Positions 33,991-42,762 of a stretch of 50,108 nt of DNA are shown in pieces. The notes beneath the pieces were generated by a model. The model saw nothing but the letters and a program-made list of their open reading frames with translations. It made no database searches and was not told the DNA's origin. Made by a program: the position numbers and the translations under genes. The first letter of the stretch is position 1. Each line of letters opens with the position of its first letter. Origin of the DNA: Asticcacaulis benevestitus DSM 16100 = ATCC BAA-896 (GTDB taxonomy: Bacteria > Pseudomonadota > Alphaproteobacteria > Caulobacterales > Caulobacteraceae); the NCBI RefSeq assembly GCF_000376105.1, contig NZ_AQWM01000027.1, forward strand, positions 1 to 50,108, given 5' to 3'.

Positions 33991-34710
33991 CTAGCGCTGA
34001 GGCGTCTGGTCGGCCTGGACCTTGACCATCAGGTCAAGCGCGCCTTGGATCAGATCGCGCATCCGGGTTTCAGCTTCGGCACTGTCACCGGCCAGGATAG
34101 CATCGGCGACGCGTTTGTGATCGACGACGCTCGCTAACCGCACACCTTTAAAATCATTCGTTTTGCGAATGCTGAACCGCAATGCCGTTTCGATCATCTC
34201 GCGCATCTGGCGATAGAACCGATTGCCGCTCGCCTCGAGTACGGCGACGTGAAAATCAATGTCGGAGGTGAGTGCGTCGTCTTCCCCGCGTTCGGCCGCA
34301 AACATTCGGCCAATCGCTCTGTTGATCGCCGCCCGTTGCTCACCCGTTGCGACCTTGGCCGCGAGACAGGCAGCGCCTGGCTCGACGCTGAGCCGAATTT
34401 GCGTGAACTCTATAAGCAGACCCAGCGAGAAATTACGTTCCAGAAGCCAGCGCAACACTTCGGGGTCAAGAAGATTCCAGTGATCTTCGGGCTCGACACG
34501 GGTCCCCTGACGCGGTCGCGCCGACAGCAGGCCTTTCGACGTCAGCATCTTGACCGCTTCACGCGTCACCGTACGAGCGGCATTGTAACGCTGCGAAAGT
34601 TCAACCTCCTTTGGGAAGACCTGGTCTCGGTACTTACCTGTAACAATCTCTATACCAAGGTCTTGAACGATAGACTGTGTAAGGTTCGTTGGGGTCAGTC
34701 TTGCTCGCAT
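33991..34710 (-). CDS. GntR-family regulator, FadR/DgoR type
   Basis: This 239-residue regulator has an N-terminal winged helix (GKYRDQVFPKEVELSQRYNAARTVTREAVKML, GLLSARPRQGTRV) and an all-helical FCD domain. The FCD domain has the metal-binding pattern Asp...His...His: DIDFHVAVLEAS with later VVDHKRVADAI. FadR-subfamily proteins of this shape (DgoR, LgoR, ExuR) repress sugar-acid operons and release DNA on binding the sugar acid. Lying among dgoD, alpha-galactosidase and receptor genes, it probably senses galactonate or a related acid. The four ATATGTAWTATA boxes are its likeliest sites. It is monocistronic or follows the receptor's operon orientation. Confidence 0.88.
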   Translation of the reverse strand: MRARLTPTNLTQSIVQDLGIEIVTGKYRDQVFPKEVELSQRYNAARTVTREAVKMLTSKGLLSARPRQGTRVEPEDHWNLLDPEVLRWLLERNFSLGLLIEFTQIRLSVEPGAACLAAKVATGEQRAAINRAIGRMFAAERGEDDALTSDIDFHVAVLEASGNRFYRQMREMIETALRFSIRKTNDFKGVRLASVVDHKRVADAILAGDSAEAETRMRDLIQGALDLMVKVQADQTPQR

Positions 34711-34840
34711 ATGTCGTGCCTATTAATCCTGCAATCTCCAGCATACAGCCAGATCGTGACTCGTAACAGACCTGGCTCCTGATAGAAATGCCAATCTCAG
34801 AAATTTCGCCAAATCAAGCCCGGGCCTGGGGCCTTGCGTC

Positions 34841-34871
34841 AAAAAAACGCGGTGCTTTTTAGGGCACCGCG
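34841..34871 (-). terminator. rho-independent terminator of the TonB receptor gene
   Basis: On the minus strand CGCGGTGC (34871-34864) pairs with GCACCGCG (34855-34848) and is followed by seven T (34847-34841). It lies 39 bp after the receptor's stop. Confidence 0.88.
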
Positions 34872-34909
34872 AAGGACAGTCGTCAATGGGAGGATTTAGA
34901 CGCCTGGCA

Positions 34910-37762
34910 TCAGAAGGTCATACGGAACCCAACGTTGTAGAAAGCGCCGTCGAGATTATCGCCCAGGAGCTCAGCCTCATAGTATCCCTTTTGAACCAGA
35001 TGCTCCTTGGTCAGGTTTGTGCCCTCAATGAACACATCCACGCGCGGGGTAATCTGGTAGGAGGCACGCATATCAATCTGATCATAGGCTTGCGTGAAGA
35101 CCGGCCCGCCCGAACCATCACCGCTCAGGCTGGATAAGAACCGATCGCGCTTGTTATAGGCCACACGAACCGAAAGCGGGCCCTTTTCATAGAACCCGAT
35201 CAGGTTGTACGAATTGCCCAGCCCCGGCAGTGCGAAGGTACGACCAGCAACCTCTGTCGAATTTGACACCTTGGCGTTGCTGTCGACCAGGGTCGCATTC
35301 GCAGTGACACCGAAGCCGCTCCACCAGCCGGGCAGAAAGTCGAAGGAGTATGTGCCCGCCAGCTCGATCCCTTCGGCACGCGTCTTTGCCAAGTTGCGGG
35401 GGCGCCGGGTCAGGAAGGTGGCCGTCGTGGCCGTAAAGGCCGGGTCAGCCAAGTGAGTCCTTCCGTCTATGACGCTCGTTGTATCAAGACGTTGAGCGTT
35501 GGTGATGGTGAAGGCTTCAGAGGCGACCCCGTAATCGATGAAATCGCTCACATCCTTGCTGAAGATGGCCGCGGCCAGGTTAAGGTTCTTCTTCGGATAC
35601 CACTCGAGCGACAGATCAAGGTTCTTCGACAGGTAAGGCTTCAAGGCCGGGTTGCCGCCGCTGGCGCGCATATTGCCCTGACGCGCATCGTCAATGGAAG
35701 TGTTCGGACGCATGTCGCTCGGGCTCGGCCGGGTAAGGGTCTCCGAGGCCCCAAAGCGCGCCAGCAGGTGTCGGGTTATGTTGAGTTTGACATTGAGGCT
35801 GGGCAGAAGCTTGCTGTAGTTGGCCTCAACTGTACGCTCAACGGGCGTTGCGCTGGCGTAGACCGGCGTCTGGTTGCCCTCTGATATCCACTTAACATCG
35901 ACGAGCTGACGATCCGATCCGGAAGCCCGGACCTTCGTGCTGATATAGCGCGCTCCCAGATTGAGGGACCAGGGCATGTCCGCCACCTCGCCCGCAAAGT
36001 TGGTCTCGATATAGGCCGATGAGGTCTTTTCCTCCACCCAGTACGAACTGGGCTGGCGCTTAAGGGTGTAACCGCCATTCGCCTCAAGTTGAGCCGCCAC
36101 CGATCCAGGCGCCCGACCGTAATAGGTGTCCAGCTGTGCCAGCGCTTCAGGCGAACCCAAATAATTGAGCAACTCCAAACCATCGAAGGAGAAGAACTTC
36201 AAAGGTGCGTTGGCGCCCAGGCCGCCACCCAGGAAATCACCACCCAGGTCGAGAGGGGTGAGGAAGCGTTGCGGCAGGACAACCGGGTAACCACAGTAGG
36301 TACAGTACGCGTCACCGATGCCGAACGACTCGTTCTCCTTGCGCGTGTCATTGAATGCGACACCCAACATGACCGAACTGAAGACACCGCGGTCCACGAC
36401 GTAGGTCGCATCAAGTCGACCTTCCTGAACGGATGTCGAGGTGTTGCCGCCGCCTCGCGTCGCATAGTGCGCGCGCGCATTGCTTGGGTCCGAGATACTG
36501 GCGCCCAGGACCTCAAGTTGCGGCAAACTGCCGTCCGACGGTTGCTTCCAGGTGACGTTGGTCGGAATGCCGACCACAATATAATAGGATCCCGAGCCCC
36601 CAACATTGCTCGCGTCGGACGTCGACAGATCGCCGACAATCGTCAGCTGATCGTTGGGGTGCCAATCCATGTTAATGCCGAAGGCCGTTGTATCGGACTT
36701 GCGAGGATAGGCCTGCATAACCATGTCCCACTGCCCGTTCTCGGTCTGCTCGATGACGTCGCGATTGGCATCGATGGCGGCGGTGCGCACCTGATTTTCG
36801 AGGAAGTAGAAGGCACCGGTCGCGACGGTTCGCTTGATATTGTAACGGCTAAACAGCGCATCGGCCGTGAAGGTGAGCTCGCTACTGGGGCGATACTGAT
36901 AGGTCGCGGTGAGCCCGGTCCGCTCCTGGCGCTGTTCACTCAGATTGAGATTGTAATTGCGGGGAAAGCGAACGTTCGTGAAAAGGGGTACATTGGGGCT
37001 GAGATTGGAACCGTAACCGTTCGTTTGACCGGCCTGCGTGCCGATCGAAGCGTTCGGGACATAGCCGCTGACATTGAACGAATCCTCGCGTGCATCGCGC
37101 AACTGATAGGAGGCCGAGACCATCAAGCCCATCTTGCCGTCATCGAACGTCGTGCTGTACAGCGCAAAAGCGCTGGGCGTGGTCTTGCCGCTTAGACTCT
37201 CGTTATGCGCCTTCAGACTCACCACCCCCTTCGTGGCGCCAATATCAAGCGGACGGGGCGTCTTCAGATTGATGGTGGAACCAATGCCGCCCTCCGGGAT
37301 AGACGCCCGCGAGGTCTTGTAGACATCGGCACCGCTGATCAACTCCGCAGCAATATTGTCAAAGCCGAAGCCGCGACCGCCACTGTCATTGGCAATCGTG
37401 CGACCGTTGAGCAGAACGTTGTTAAACTGCGGACCGAAACCTCTGACGGTGACACTCGACCCTTCGCCCAGGCTTCGGTCGATCGACACGCCAGGAATGC
37501 GCTGCAAGGATTCCGCCACGTTGCCGTCCGGAAACTTACCCAGGTCTTCTGAAGTAATGGAATCGAGACCCACAACAGACTGACGCTTGATACGGGCGGC
37601 GGCCGACAAACTTCCGCGAATACCCGTAACAATGACCTCCACCGCCTCGTCATCGCCGGCTGGCGCCGGCGCTTGCGCGTGGGCCATAACCGGCACGATC
37701 AACGACGACAACGCACCGGCAACCGCAAGAACGCTCGTCCCTCTTAGAAACTTATTCCGCAT
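34910..37762 (-). CDS. TonB-dependent receptor (large, sugar-type)
   Basis: The protein is 950 residues from ATG 37762, which has GGGAGAG just upstream; the frame runs 64 codons further without a signal. A signal peptide ends near VMAHAQA and is followed by the TonB-box-like VEVIVTG and a plug with KFPDGNVAESLQRIPGVSIDRS, EGSSVTVRGFGPQFNNVLLNGR and EGGIGSTINLKT. A 22-strand barrel ends in YEAELLGDNLDGAFYNVGFRMTF. The DGNVAESLQRIPGVSI type is the large receptor class typical of Caulobacterales and Xanthomonadales sugar uptake loci. It should import the galactoside substrate across the outer membrane. It has its own terminator and an operator-like box 82 bp upstream. Confidence 0.93.
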   Translation of the reverse strand: MRNKFLRGTSVLAVAGALSSLIVPVMAHAQAPAPAGDDEAVEVIVTGIRGSLSAAARIKRQSVVGLDSITSEDLGKFPDGNVAESLQRIPGVSIDRSLGEGSSVTVRGFGPQFNNVLLNGRTIANDSGGRGFGFDNIAAELISGADVYKTSRASIPEGGIGSTINLKTPRPLDIGATKGVVSLKAHNESLSGKTTPSAFALYSTTFDDGKMGLMVSASYQLRDAREDSFNVSGYVPNASIGTQAGQTNGYGSNLSPNVPLFTNVRFPRNYNLNLSEQRQERTGLTATYQYRPSSELTFTADALFSRYNIKRTVATGAFYFLENQVRTAAIDANRDVIEQTENGQWDMVMQAYPRKSDTTAFGINMDWHPNDQLTIVGDLSTSDASNVGGSGSYYIVVGIPTNVTWKQPSDGSLPQLEVLGASISDPSNARAHYATRGGGNTSTSVQEGRLDATYVVDRGVFSSVMLGVAFNDTRKENESFGIGDAYCTYCGYPVVLPQRFLTPLDLGGDFLGGGLGANAPLKFFSFDGLELLNYLGSPEALAQLDTYYGRAPGSVAAQLEANGGYTLKRQPSSYWVEEKTSSAYIETNFAGEVADMPWSLNLGARYISTKVRASGSDRQLVDVKWISEGNQTPVYASATPVERTVEANYSKLLPSLNVKLNITRHLLARFGASETLTRPSPSDMRPNTSIDDARQGNMRASGGNPALKPYLSKNLDLSLEWYPKKNLNLAAAIFSKDVSDFIDYGVASEAFTITNAQRLDTTSVIDGRTHLADPAFTATTATFLTRRPRNLAKTRAEGIELAGTYSFDFLPGWWSGFGVTANATLVDSNAKVSNSTEVAGRTFALPGLGNSYNLIGFYEKGPLSVRVAYNKRDRFLSSLSGDGSGGPVFTQAYDQIDMRASYQITPRVDVFIEGTNLTKEHLVQKGYYEAELLGDNLDGAFYNVGFRMTF

Positions 37763-37843
37763 ATCTCTCCCTCTCTTTGATATACCACTGCTGGCTTCAA
37801 GTTGACAAAAAGCGGCACCCGACCTTGATTGCCCGCCTTCAAC

Positions 37844-37855
37844 ATATGTAATATA
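37844..37855 (+). promoter_or_regulatory. ATATGTAATATA box D (candidate operator)
   Basis: Identical to box C. It lies 82 bp upstream of the TonB receptor start, in the AT-rich island ATATATATAT. On the coding strand a TTGAAG follows it immediately and may serve as the -35. Confidence 0.55.
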
Positions 37856-38102
37856 TATATCATCTTTTCGTGTCAAGTTCGTCACGATTGGAATTTTAGC
37901 TTTTGACATTTTCAAGCGCTTCAAGGTTGATTGCCACGCGAAAGATCCATCCAATTCTTACCGCATGGCAGGTTGGAGACAGGTTCGACGACCTTGATAC
38001 CTGCGAGCAAAGAGCCGCCCTGGGCCTAACCCGCATGACAAGTCGGTAACTTGACAAACGGCGCCGCACGTACGAAGCCTTTCGTATTTAATGGAGGTAG
38101 CC

Positions 38103-39044
38103 ATGACCTTGATTTCACGGCGCAGCTTTGCGACCATGGCTGCTGTTGCAATTGTATCGCCGTCAATGGCTCAAGCTGATCCCACATCCACCATGGAAGC
38201 CACTCTTGCAGAGCTGCCACTTGGCGACGGCTGGAGATGCAAAATGACGCACCCGGGGACAGGCAAGGCGCGAAAATGCTATCTCTGGGCCTATGCCCGT
38301 GATGATCGACCGTTCGGCGGCTCGGCCCCCTTCCTGGTGGCCTTCCGCTTCGAAGATAGTCGCGCCGGTGACTGCGTGGCCAATCATCTCGATGGCTACA
38401 ATGGCATTGTGCAGGTGGACGGTTATAACGGTTACAACAGCATCGCACCGAAAGGCGCCGCCAATGGCGGCGCAGTCCTTGCCGGCTGCTGGGCGCATCT
38501 ACGACGAAAGTTCTACGATCTGCATGTGTCGGATGCCTTACCGGTTGCGACCGCCACGGTCGAAATGATGAAGGCGCTCTGGCGGATCGAGGACGACATC
38601 CGCGGCCGGGCACATGAACTACGAGCCAAAGCCAGGCAACAAAACTCCGCCAAGGTCGTCGCTGACTTGTTCAAGCTCTGGGAAACTACGCTGCCCAGAA
38701 TATCGGGAAAATCAAAGTTGGCTGTGGCCATAAGATACGCACTCAAGCGCCGCGAGGCCTTCGAAGTGTTCCTACATAACGGCCTGGCCGAAATCGACTC
38801 CAACGTTGTCGAACGCGCCATCAGGCCCCAGACAATTACGAGAAAGAACAGTCTGTTCGCTGGCTCCGATGGAGGAGGCAGAACCTGGGCGACCATCGCA
38901 ACCGTTCTGCAGACCTGCAAAATGAACGATGTCGATCCTGCCGCCCGGCTTACACAAACACTCGAAAGGCTCGCCAACGGATGGCCCATCTCAAAACTCG
39001 AGGATCTCATGCCGTGGAACTTTAAGGCCTACGGGGCCAGCTGA
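38103..39044 (+). pseudogene. IS66 transposase C-terminal remnant fused in frame to a secretion signal
   Basis: From ATG 38103 (ATGGAGG upstream) the first 45 or so codons read like the start of an exported protein: MTLISRRSFATMAAVAIVSP with a twin-arginine motif, then MAQADPTST. From about codon 48 the sequence is IS66 TnpC: LWAYARDDRPFGGSAPFLVA, GCWAHLRRKFYDLH, AEIDSNVVERAIRP, RKNSLFAGSDGGGRTWA and terminal LEDLMPWNF. The N-terminal two thirds of TnpC, with its first catalytic Asp, are missing, so it cannot transpose. The fusion keeps frame for 314 codons. The identity of the original secreted protein is not clear. Just after the stop, CGCTTAC (39046-39052) resembles an IS66 right terminus. 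Confidence 0.72.
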
Positions 39045-39220
39045 TCGCTTACCTTTCAGGCGGGCCTTAAGACGTTTCAACGACATCGGCCAAATCCGGT
39101 CGAAGTCACCATCCGCCGTTGTTAATAATTTCCCGTGTGTGTGTCTTTGCGCTTCAAGTCATCTACTTATCCACAGGCACAGAGCGCGCTCCAATAAAAT
39201 CAGCTAGATCATCAGAGCCC

Positions 39221-40345
39221 TTAGATCTTGATCACTAGTCCTTTTCGCCGCATGCGCTCCGTGACAAGCCAGATGCACATGAGGAAGGCGATAACCGGAA
39301 GAAGCGCGGCTATAGGTTCATAGATATATGGCCGGCTAAGATGATAGGGGAGCGCGAACAGCGACCAAGTTGGCATTCCAGCGCAAACTTCATCTAAGAC
39401 ATACGCGGTCATTGCGTTCATGCCAATAGCCATTGGAAACAATGCCCAAACAGACACCTTTTCTCTTCCGTCGAGGCAGAGGTGCAATATAGCCAGCAGA
39501 AACGTAGTAAGGCCGCACGTCACTAGAACAAAGGGACTTGACCAAATGTCCTTGACTACCGGGAAGATGAAGCCCCAAAGGCATCCCGCGATGAGCGTGC
39601 CAATCCCGGCCAGGGCCAGTTTAAGGCCGGCATCTCTGCTTCGCATACGCTGTAACCATTCACCAACAGCCACTCCTATGAGGCCGTGGGCAACGGCCGG
39701 CAGCGTGCCTAATAGCCCCTCGGGATCGTAGCCCTCGGGTCCCCGAACGTAATTGTGGCCTCCAGCGCCCAACCACACCCGGTCGAACGAACCTATAAAG
39801 TTATGACCACGCACCCAAATATCAGAGGGGCCGGCGTCGATTTGTGGCAAAAGGGCCAGTGGCCAGTAGAGCAGCAAGAGTGCGGCGATGATAACCAGCC
39901 GAACTCTTGGGCTGCACAAGAAATAAAGGATCGCACAGGCACCATAGACTAGGCCGATACGTTGTAGCACCCCGAACAGACGCCAAGTCGTGCCGCCGAA
40001 ATGAGCAAACCAGTCGAGATTGACAAGAAGGAAGCCTAGAAATACCAGCCTGAATGTACGCCAGAATATCCTGCGAAACTGTTCGCCGTTGAGCCCTGTG
40101 GCGACCTTGGCCTTAGTAAGTGCCATGGGTACGGAAACACCCATCATCATCAGGAAGGCCGGAAAGACTGTGTCAGCAAAATGCAGCCCCTGCCAAGGTT
40201 CATGCAATAGTTGTGGAAATACATGTGCCCCGAGGCCTTCTTTGACCCCATCGGTCGCATTGGCCAGAATCATGCCGATAACGGCTAGGCCGCGCATCAC
40301 ATCAAGGGAGACAAGACGGGAATTCGGGGGGTATATTTCGGTCAT
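39221..40345 (-). CDS. HGSNAT/NagX-like membrane acyltransferase (DUF5009 type)
   Basis: This 374-residue membrane protein has about ten TM helices. It begins SRLVSLDVMRGLAVIGMILANATDG and contains LHFADTVFPAFLMMMGVSVPMAL, then FGVLQRIGLVYGACAILY, typical of the HGSNAT/YeiB-related acyltransferases. NagX-type members are found with N-acetylglucosamine genes in proteobacteria and probably move acetyl groups to sugars across the inner membrane. It is the last gene of a three-gene operon; its ATG overlaps the MFS stop (ATGA). Substrate and direction are unknown; the coupled sugar kinase and transporter argue for an amino-sugar or oligosaccharide substrate. Confidence 0.85.
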   Translation of the reverse strand: MTEIYPPNSRLVSLDVMRGLAVIGMILANATDGVKEGLGAHVFPQLLHEPWQGLHFADTVFPAFLMMMGVSVPMALTKAKVATGLNGEQFRRIFWRTFRLVFLGFLLVNLDWFAHFGGTTWRLFGVLQRIGLVYGACAILYFLCSPRVRLVIIAALLLLYWPLALLPQIDAGPSDIWVRGHNFIGSFDRVWLGAGGHNYVRGPEGYDPEGLLGTLPAVAHGLIGVAVGEWLQRMRSRDAGLKLALAGIGTLIAGCLWGFIFPVVKDIWSSPFVLVTCGLTTFLLAILHLCLDGREKVSVWALFPMAIGMNAMTAYVLDEVCAGMPTWSLFALPYHLSRPYIYEPIAALLPVIAFLMCIWLVTERMRRKGLVIKI

Positions 40346-41583
40346 GAAGGCGCCCTTTCCTTATCAAACAAGGTGGCGTTTCTGACGAGCGGACGCGCCC
40401 AGAAACTGATACTTAGCATGTAGAATAGCATCACGAAGACGAGTAGCAAGCTTGTGCGCAGGCTGACCAGTTCGCCAAGAGTGCCAACTATGAGGGGAGC
40501 GATCGCGCCACCCAGAATACCGGAGCACAGAATACCTGACAGGGCGCCATGATGTTTGGGGATCGAATTCAGGCCAAGAGAAAAAATGATCGAGAACATA
40601 ACTGATAGGCAAAAACCGCAAAGGGGAAAAGCCAAGAGGCTCACCGTGGCCGGACCGAACAAGGCTGCCAGAAAACAGACCATAGCCGCGACAACTGCGC
40701 CGCGTAAAACCATACGGGAATCAGTCAATTTCAGGAGCAAGAGTCCCACCAGACAGCCTACGGACATCAGGCCCCAAAAATCACCAACGGTCTGCGCGCC
40801 AGTCGTGTTCGGGTCTATGCCGTGGTAGGTTTCCAGAAACGGTGACATCCAGTTGGCGATGGATTGCTCAGTGCCCACATAGGCAGCAATGCCGAGGAAG
40901 AACAGTATGACATATCGATCACGCAAGAGATCGAAATAGACCCTTAGAGGTTCACTCTTCTCGTCGCTTTTCAATTCAACCCCAGTCAGGTCAAGCGGCA
41001 GCGTAACCAAAGCTATCAATACGAATAGGACCGCGAACAGCCAATAGAGAAGCACCCAATGTGGCGCTCGGGTCAGGTTCATCAGGCTGGACAGCCACAA
41101 TGACAGGACTCCCTTGTGCGTCATGATGGCCGAGAAAACCATTGGGCTGAGATAGGAGGCAAGCCCAAAGACCAGTTGCCCCATAACGGCAAAGAAGGCG
41201 AAGTGGGCTTCGCCGCCCGCGCTGCGTGTCAGTGGGTTAATCACCACCTGCAGAATGGCCATGCCCATTCCTATAATGAACAAGGCCGCCACGGCCGTCA
41301 GATAGGTCGGATGGAGCGCAAAAAGCAAACTGCCTGCGAGATTGACTGAAAAAGCCAGAAGCAAGGCAAAGTGGGCGCCCCGCGTCTCGATCAGCATACC
41401 GGCCGGGATAGACACAAGACCATAGGATAGAAAGAACGCGAATGGCAGGACACCGGCCAAGGTCAGGCTCAAGTGAAAGTCGCTTATTATAACCGGCATC
41501 AATGGGCCGATGATATTGGTCACGAAGGAAATCACGAACCAGACACACTGGATGTAGAGGAGCGTCAACCAGCGATTTGTCAT
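40342..41583 (-). CDS. MFS transporter, FHS (fucose permease-like) type
   Basis: The protein is 413 residues from ATG 41583, which has AGGAGGCAAG just upstream; the frame continues into the kinase gene without a domain. Twelve TM helices are visible, with FVTNIIGPLMPVIISDFHLSLTLAGVLPFAFFLSYGLVSIPAG in TM1-2 and FIIGMGMAILQVVINPLTRSAG in TM4, the FHS-family pattern (FucP, GlcP, NagP). It should be a sugar:H+ symporter. It overlaps the kinase upstream and the acyltransferase downstream by ATGA each, so all three are translationally coupled. It is probably controlled by the divergent ROK regulator. Confidence 0.88.
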   Translation of the reverse strand: MTNRWLTLLYIQCVWFVISFVTNIIGPLMPVIISDFHLSLTLAGVLPFAFFLSYGLVSIPAGMLIETRGAHFALLLAFSVNLAGSLLFALHPTYLTAVAALFIIGMGMAILQVVINPLTRSAGGEAHFAFFAVMGQLVFGLASYLSPMVFSAIMTHKGVLSLWLSSLMNLTRAPHWVLLYWLFAVLFVLIALVTLPLDLTGVELKSDEKSEPLRVYFDLLRDRYVILFFLGIAAYVGTEQSIANWMSPFLETYHGIDPNTTGAQTVGDFWGLMSVGCLVGLLLLKLTDSRMVLRGAVVAAMVCFLAALFGPATVSLLAFPLCGFCLSVMFSIIFSLGLNSIPKHHGALSGILCSGILGGAIAPLIVGTLGELVSLRTSLLLVFVMLFYMLSISFWARPLVRNATLFDKERAPS

Positions 41584-42593
41584 CTTGCCTCCTGAAATGC
41601 TTCTGGAAGTGAGCGCTGTCGTGGAAAATGACCGATGGTTTTGGTCGCGCACACACAGCCTGCCGTTAATGCGCCGAAAATATCTTGGCCGCGAATGAGG
41701 GCGTCAAGATATCCGGCATTAAAGGCATCGCCGGCCCCTATTGTGTCAAATATAGGTGATGTCATCGGGGGCGTTGCGCTGAAGCGCGCCTCTCCTCTGC
41801 ACCCAATCGCGCCATCGCGGCCAACCTTAGCGACCAGTGTCGCGCCCGGGCGCAACCAGCCAATAATGTGCTCCATAGAAGCTTTAAGATCGCCTCTTGC
41901 AGCCAGGCTGCATATCTCAAGGTCATTGAGCAGAACATGATCACTGAGGGCCAGCCAGGACCTGACTTCTTCAATGACAGACGGCGTCCACCCCTCGGAT
42001 GGCCAGCCGGTATCGATAGCCACGGCATAGCCTTGGCGGCGAATACGGCTAATGAGATCGACATAGCGTTTACGCAAACGCGGCATGAGAAATACACCCG
42101 TCAACAAAGCTACCGCGCCGGGTTCGGCGGGTGGCAAGGTCGATATCCCGTCATAAGCGTCAAGGTGGCCGTGCGTTGTAAAGAAATTACGGTCACCACC
42201 AGCATGTATCAGCCCAACGGTCGTGGTGGTGGCCGCCGGTATGGTTTCAATGTCCGCCTGGAGCTCGTAAAACTGTGAAATGAGCCATTGACCAAGGGAA
42301 TCCGAGCCAACCCCCGCAATCAGATGAACGGACGTACCAAGTGATTGCGCGGCTAGGGCTGCATTTCCTGCGGATCCGCCGGCGCGCATTTCACTTCGTT
42401 CCATCAGGATTTCAGTCCCGATACTCGGCCATGATTTCAAAGGCCCCATAACAATATCGACCCCAATATCACCAATGATCGTCAGTTTTGTAGGTATCTT
42501 AGTCAGGTTGAACGTCCGTACATTCATGTACTTGGCTAAAGCCTTTTCATGCAGTTTCAAATTTTGTCCAAAAGCTAGTTCATGTTTATGCAT
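41580..42593 (-). CDS. PfkB-family carbohydrate kinase
   Basis: The protein is 337 residues from ATG 42593; ATG 42527 (MNVRTFNLTKIPTKLTIIGD) would remove a 22-residue tail and fits family length better. PfkB signatures are RAGGSAGNAALAAQSLG at the N-terminus and the anion-hole/catalytic DTIGAGDAFNAGYLDALI at the C-terminus with its Asp base. Members phosphorylate fructose, ribose, 2-keto-3-deoxygluconate, tagatose-6-phosphate or fructosamines (FrlD). The substrate cannot be fixed. It is the first gene of the kinase-MFS-acyltransferase operon, divergent from a ROK regulator. A partnership with the FrlB-like deglycase at 21493 is possible but they are 19 kb apart. Confidence 0.87.
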   Translation of the reverse strand: MHKHELAFGQNLKLHEKALAKYMNVRTFNLTKIPTKLTIIGDIGVDIVMGPLKSWPSIGTEILMERSEMRAGGSAGNAALAAQSLGTSVHLIAGVGSDSLGQWLISQFYELQADIETIPAATTTTVGLIHAGGDRNFFTTHGHLDAYDGISTLPPAEPGAVALLTGVFLMPRLRKRYVDLISRIRRQGYAVAIDTGWPSEGWTPSVIEEVRSWLALSDHVLLNDLEICSLAARGDLKASMEHIIGWLRPGATLVAKVGRDGAIGCRGEARFSATPPMTSPIFDTIGAGDAFNAGYLDALIRGQDIFGALTAGCVCATKTIGHFPRQRSLPEAFQEAR

Positions 42594-42762
42594 CCTGTCA
42601 ATTATTATATCTAATGGATGTTTTTATTAAATGTTGCCTAGATATCACTAAATAGCTTGCCAAGGCCCTGTTCAACAGACGATTATCCCATTAAGCGCAC
42701 GCGACATTGATGGGAAAAGGGCTGAAATTTCAGTCATAAACTAATAGAGGCAAACGCAGAAT

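Noticed and set aside
36089-37195. 368-codon open frame on the plus strand
   Set aside because: It lies wholly antisense to the TonB receptor at 34910-37762, has no domain, signal or RBS, and its composition follows the opposite-strand codon use.
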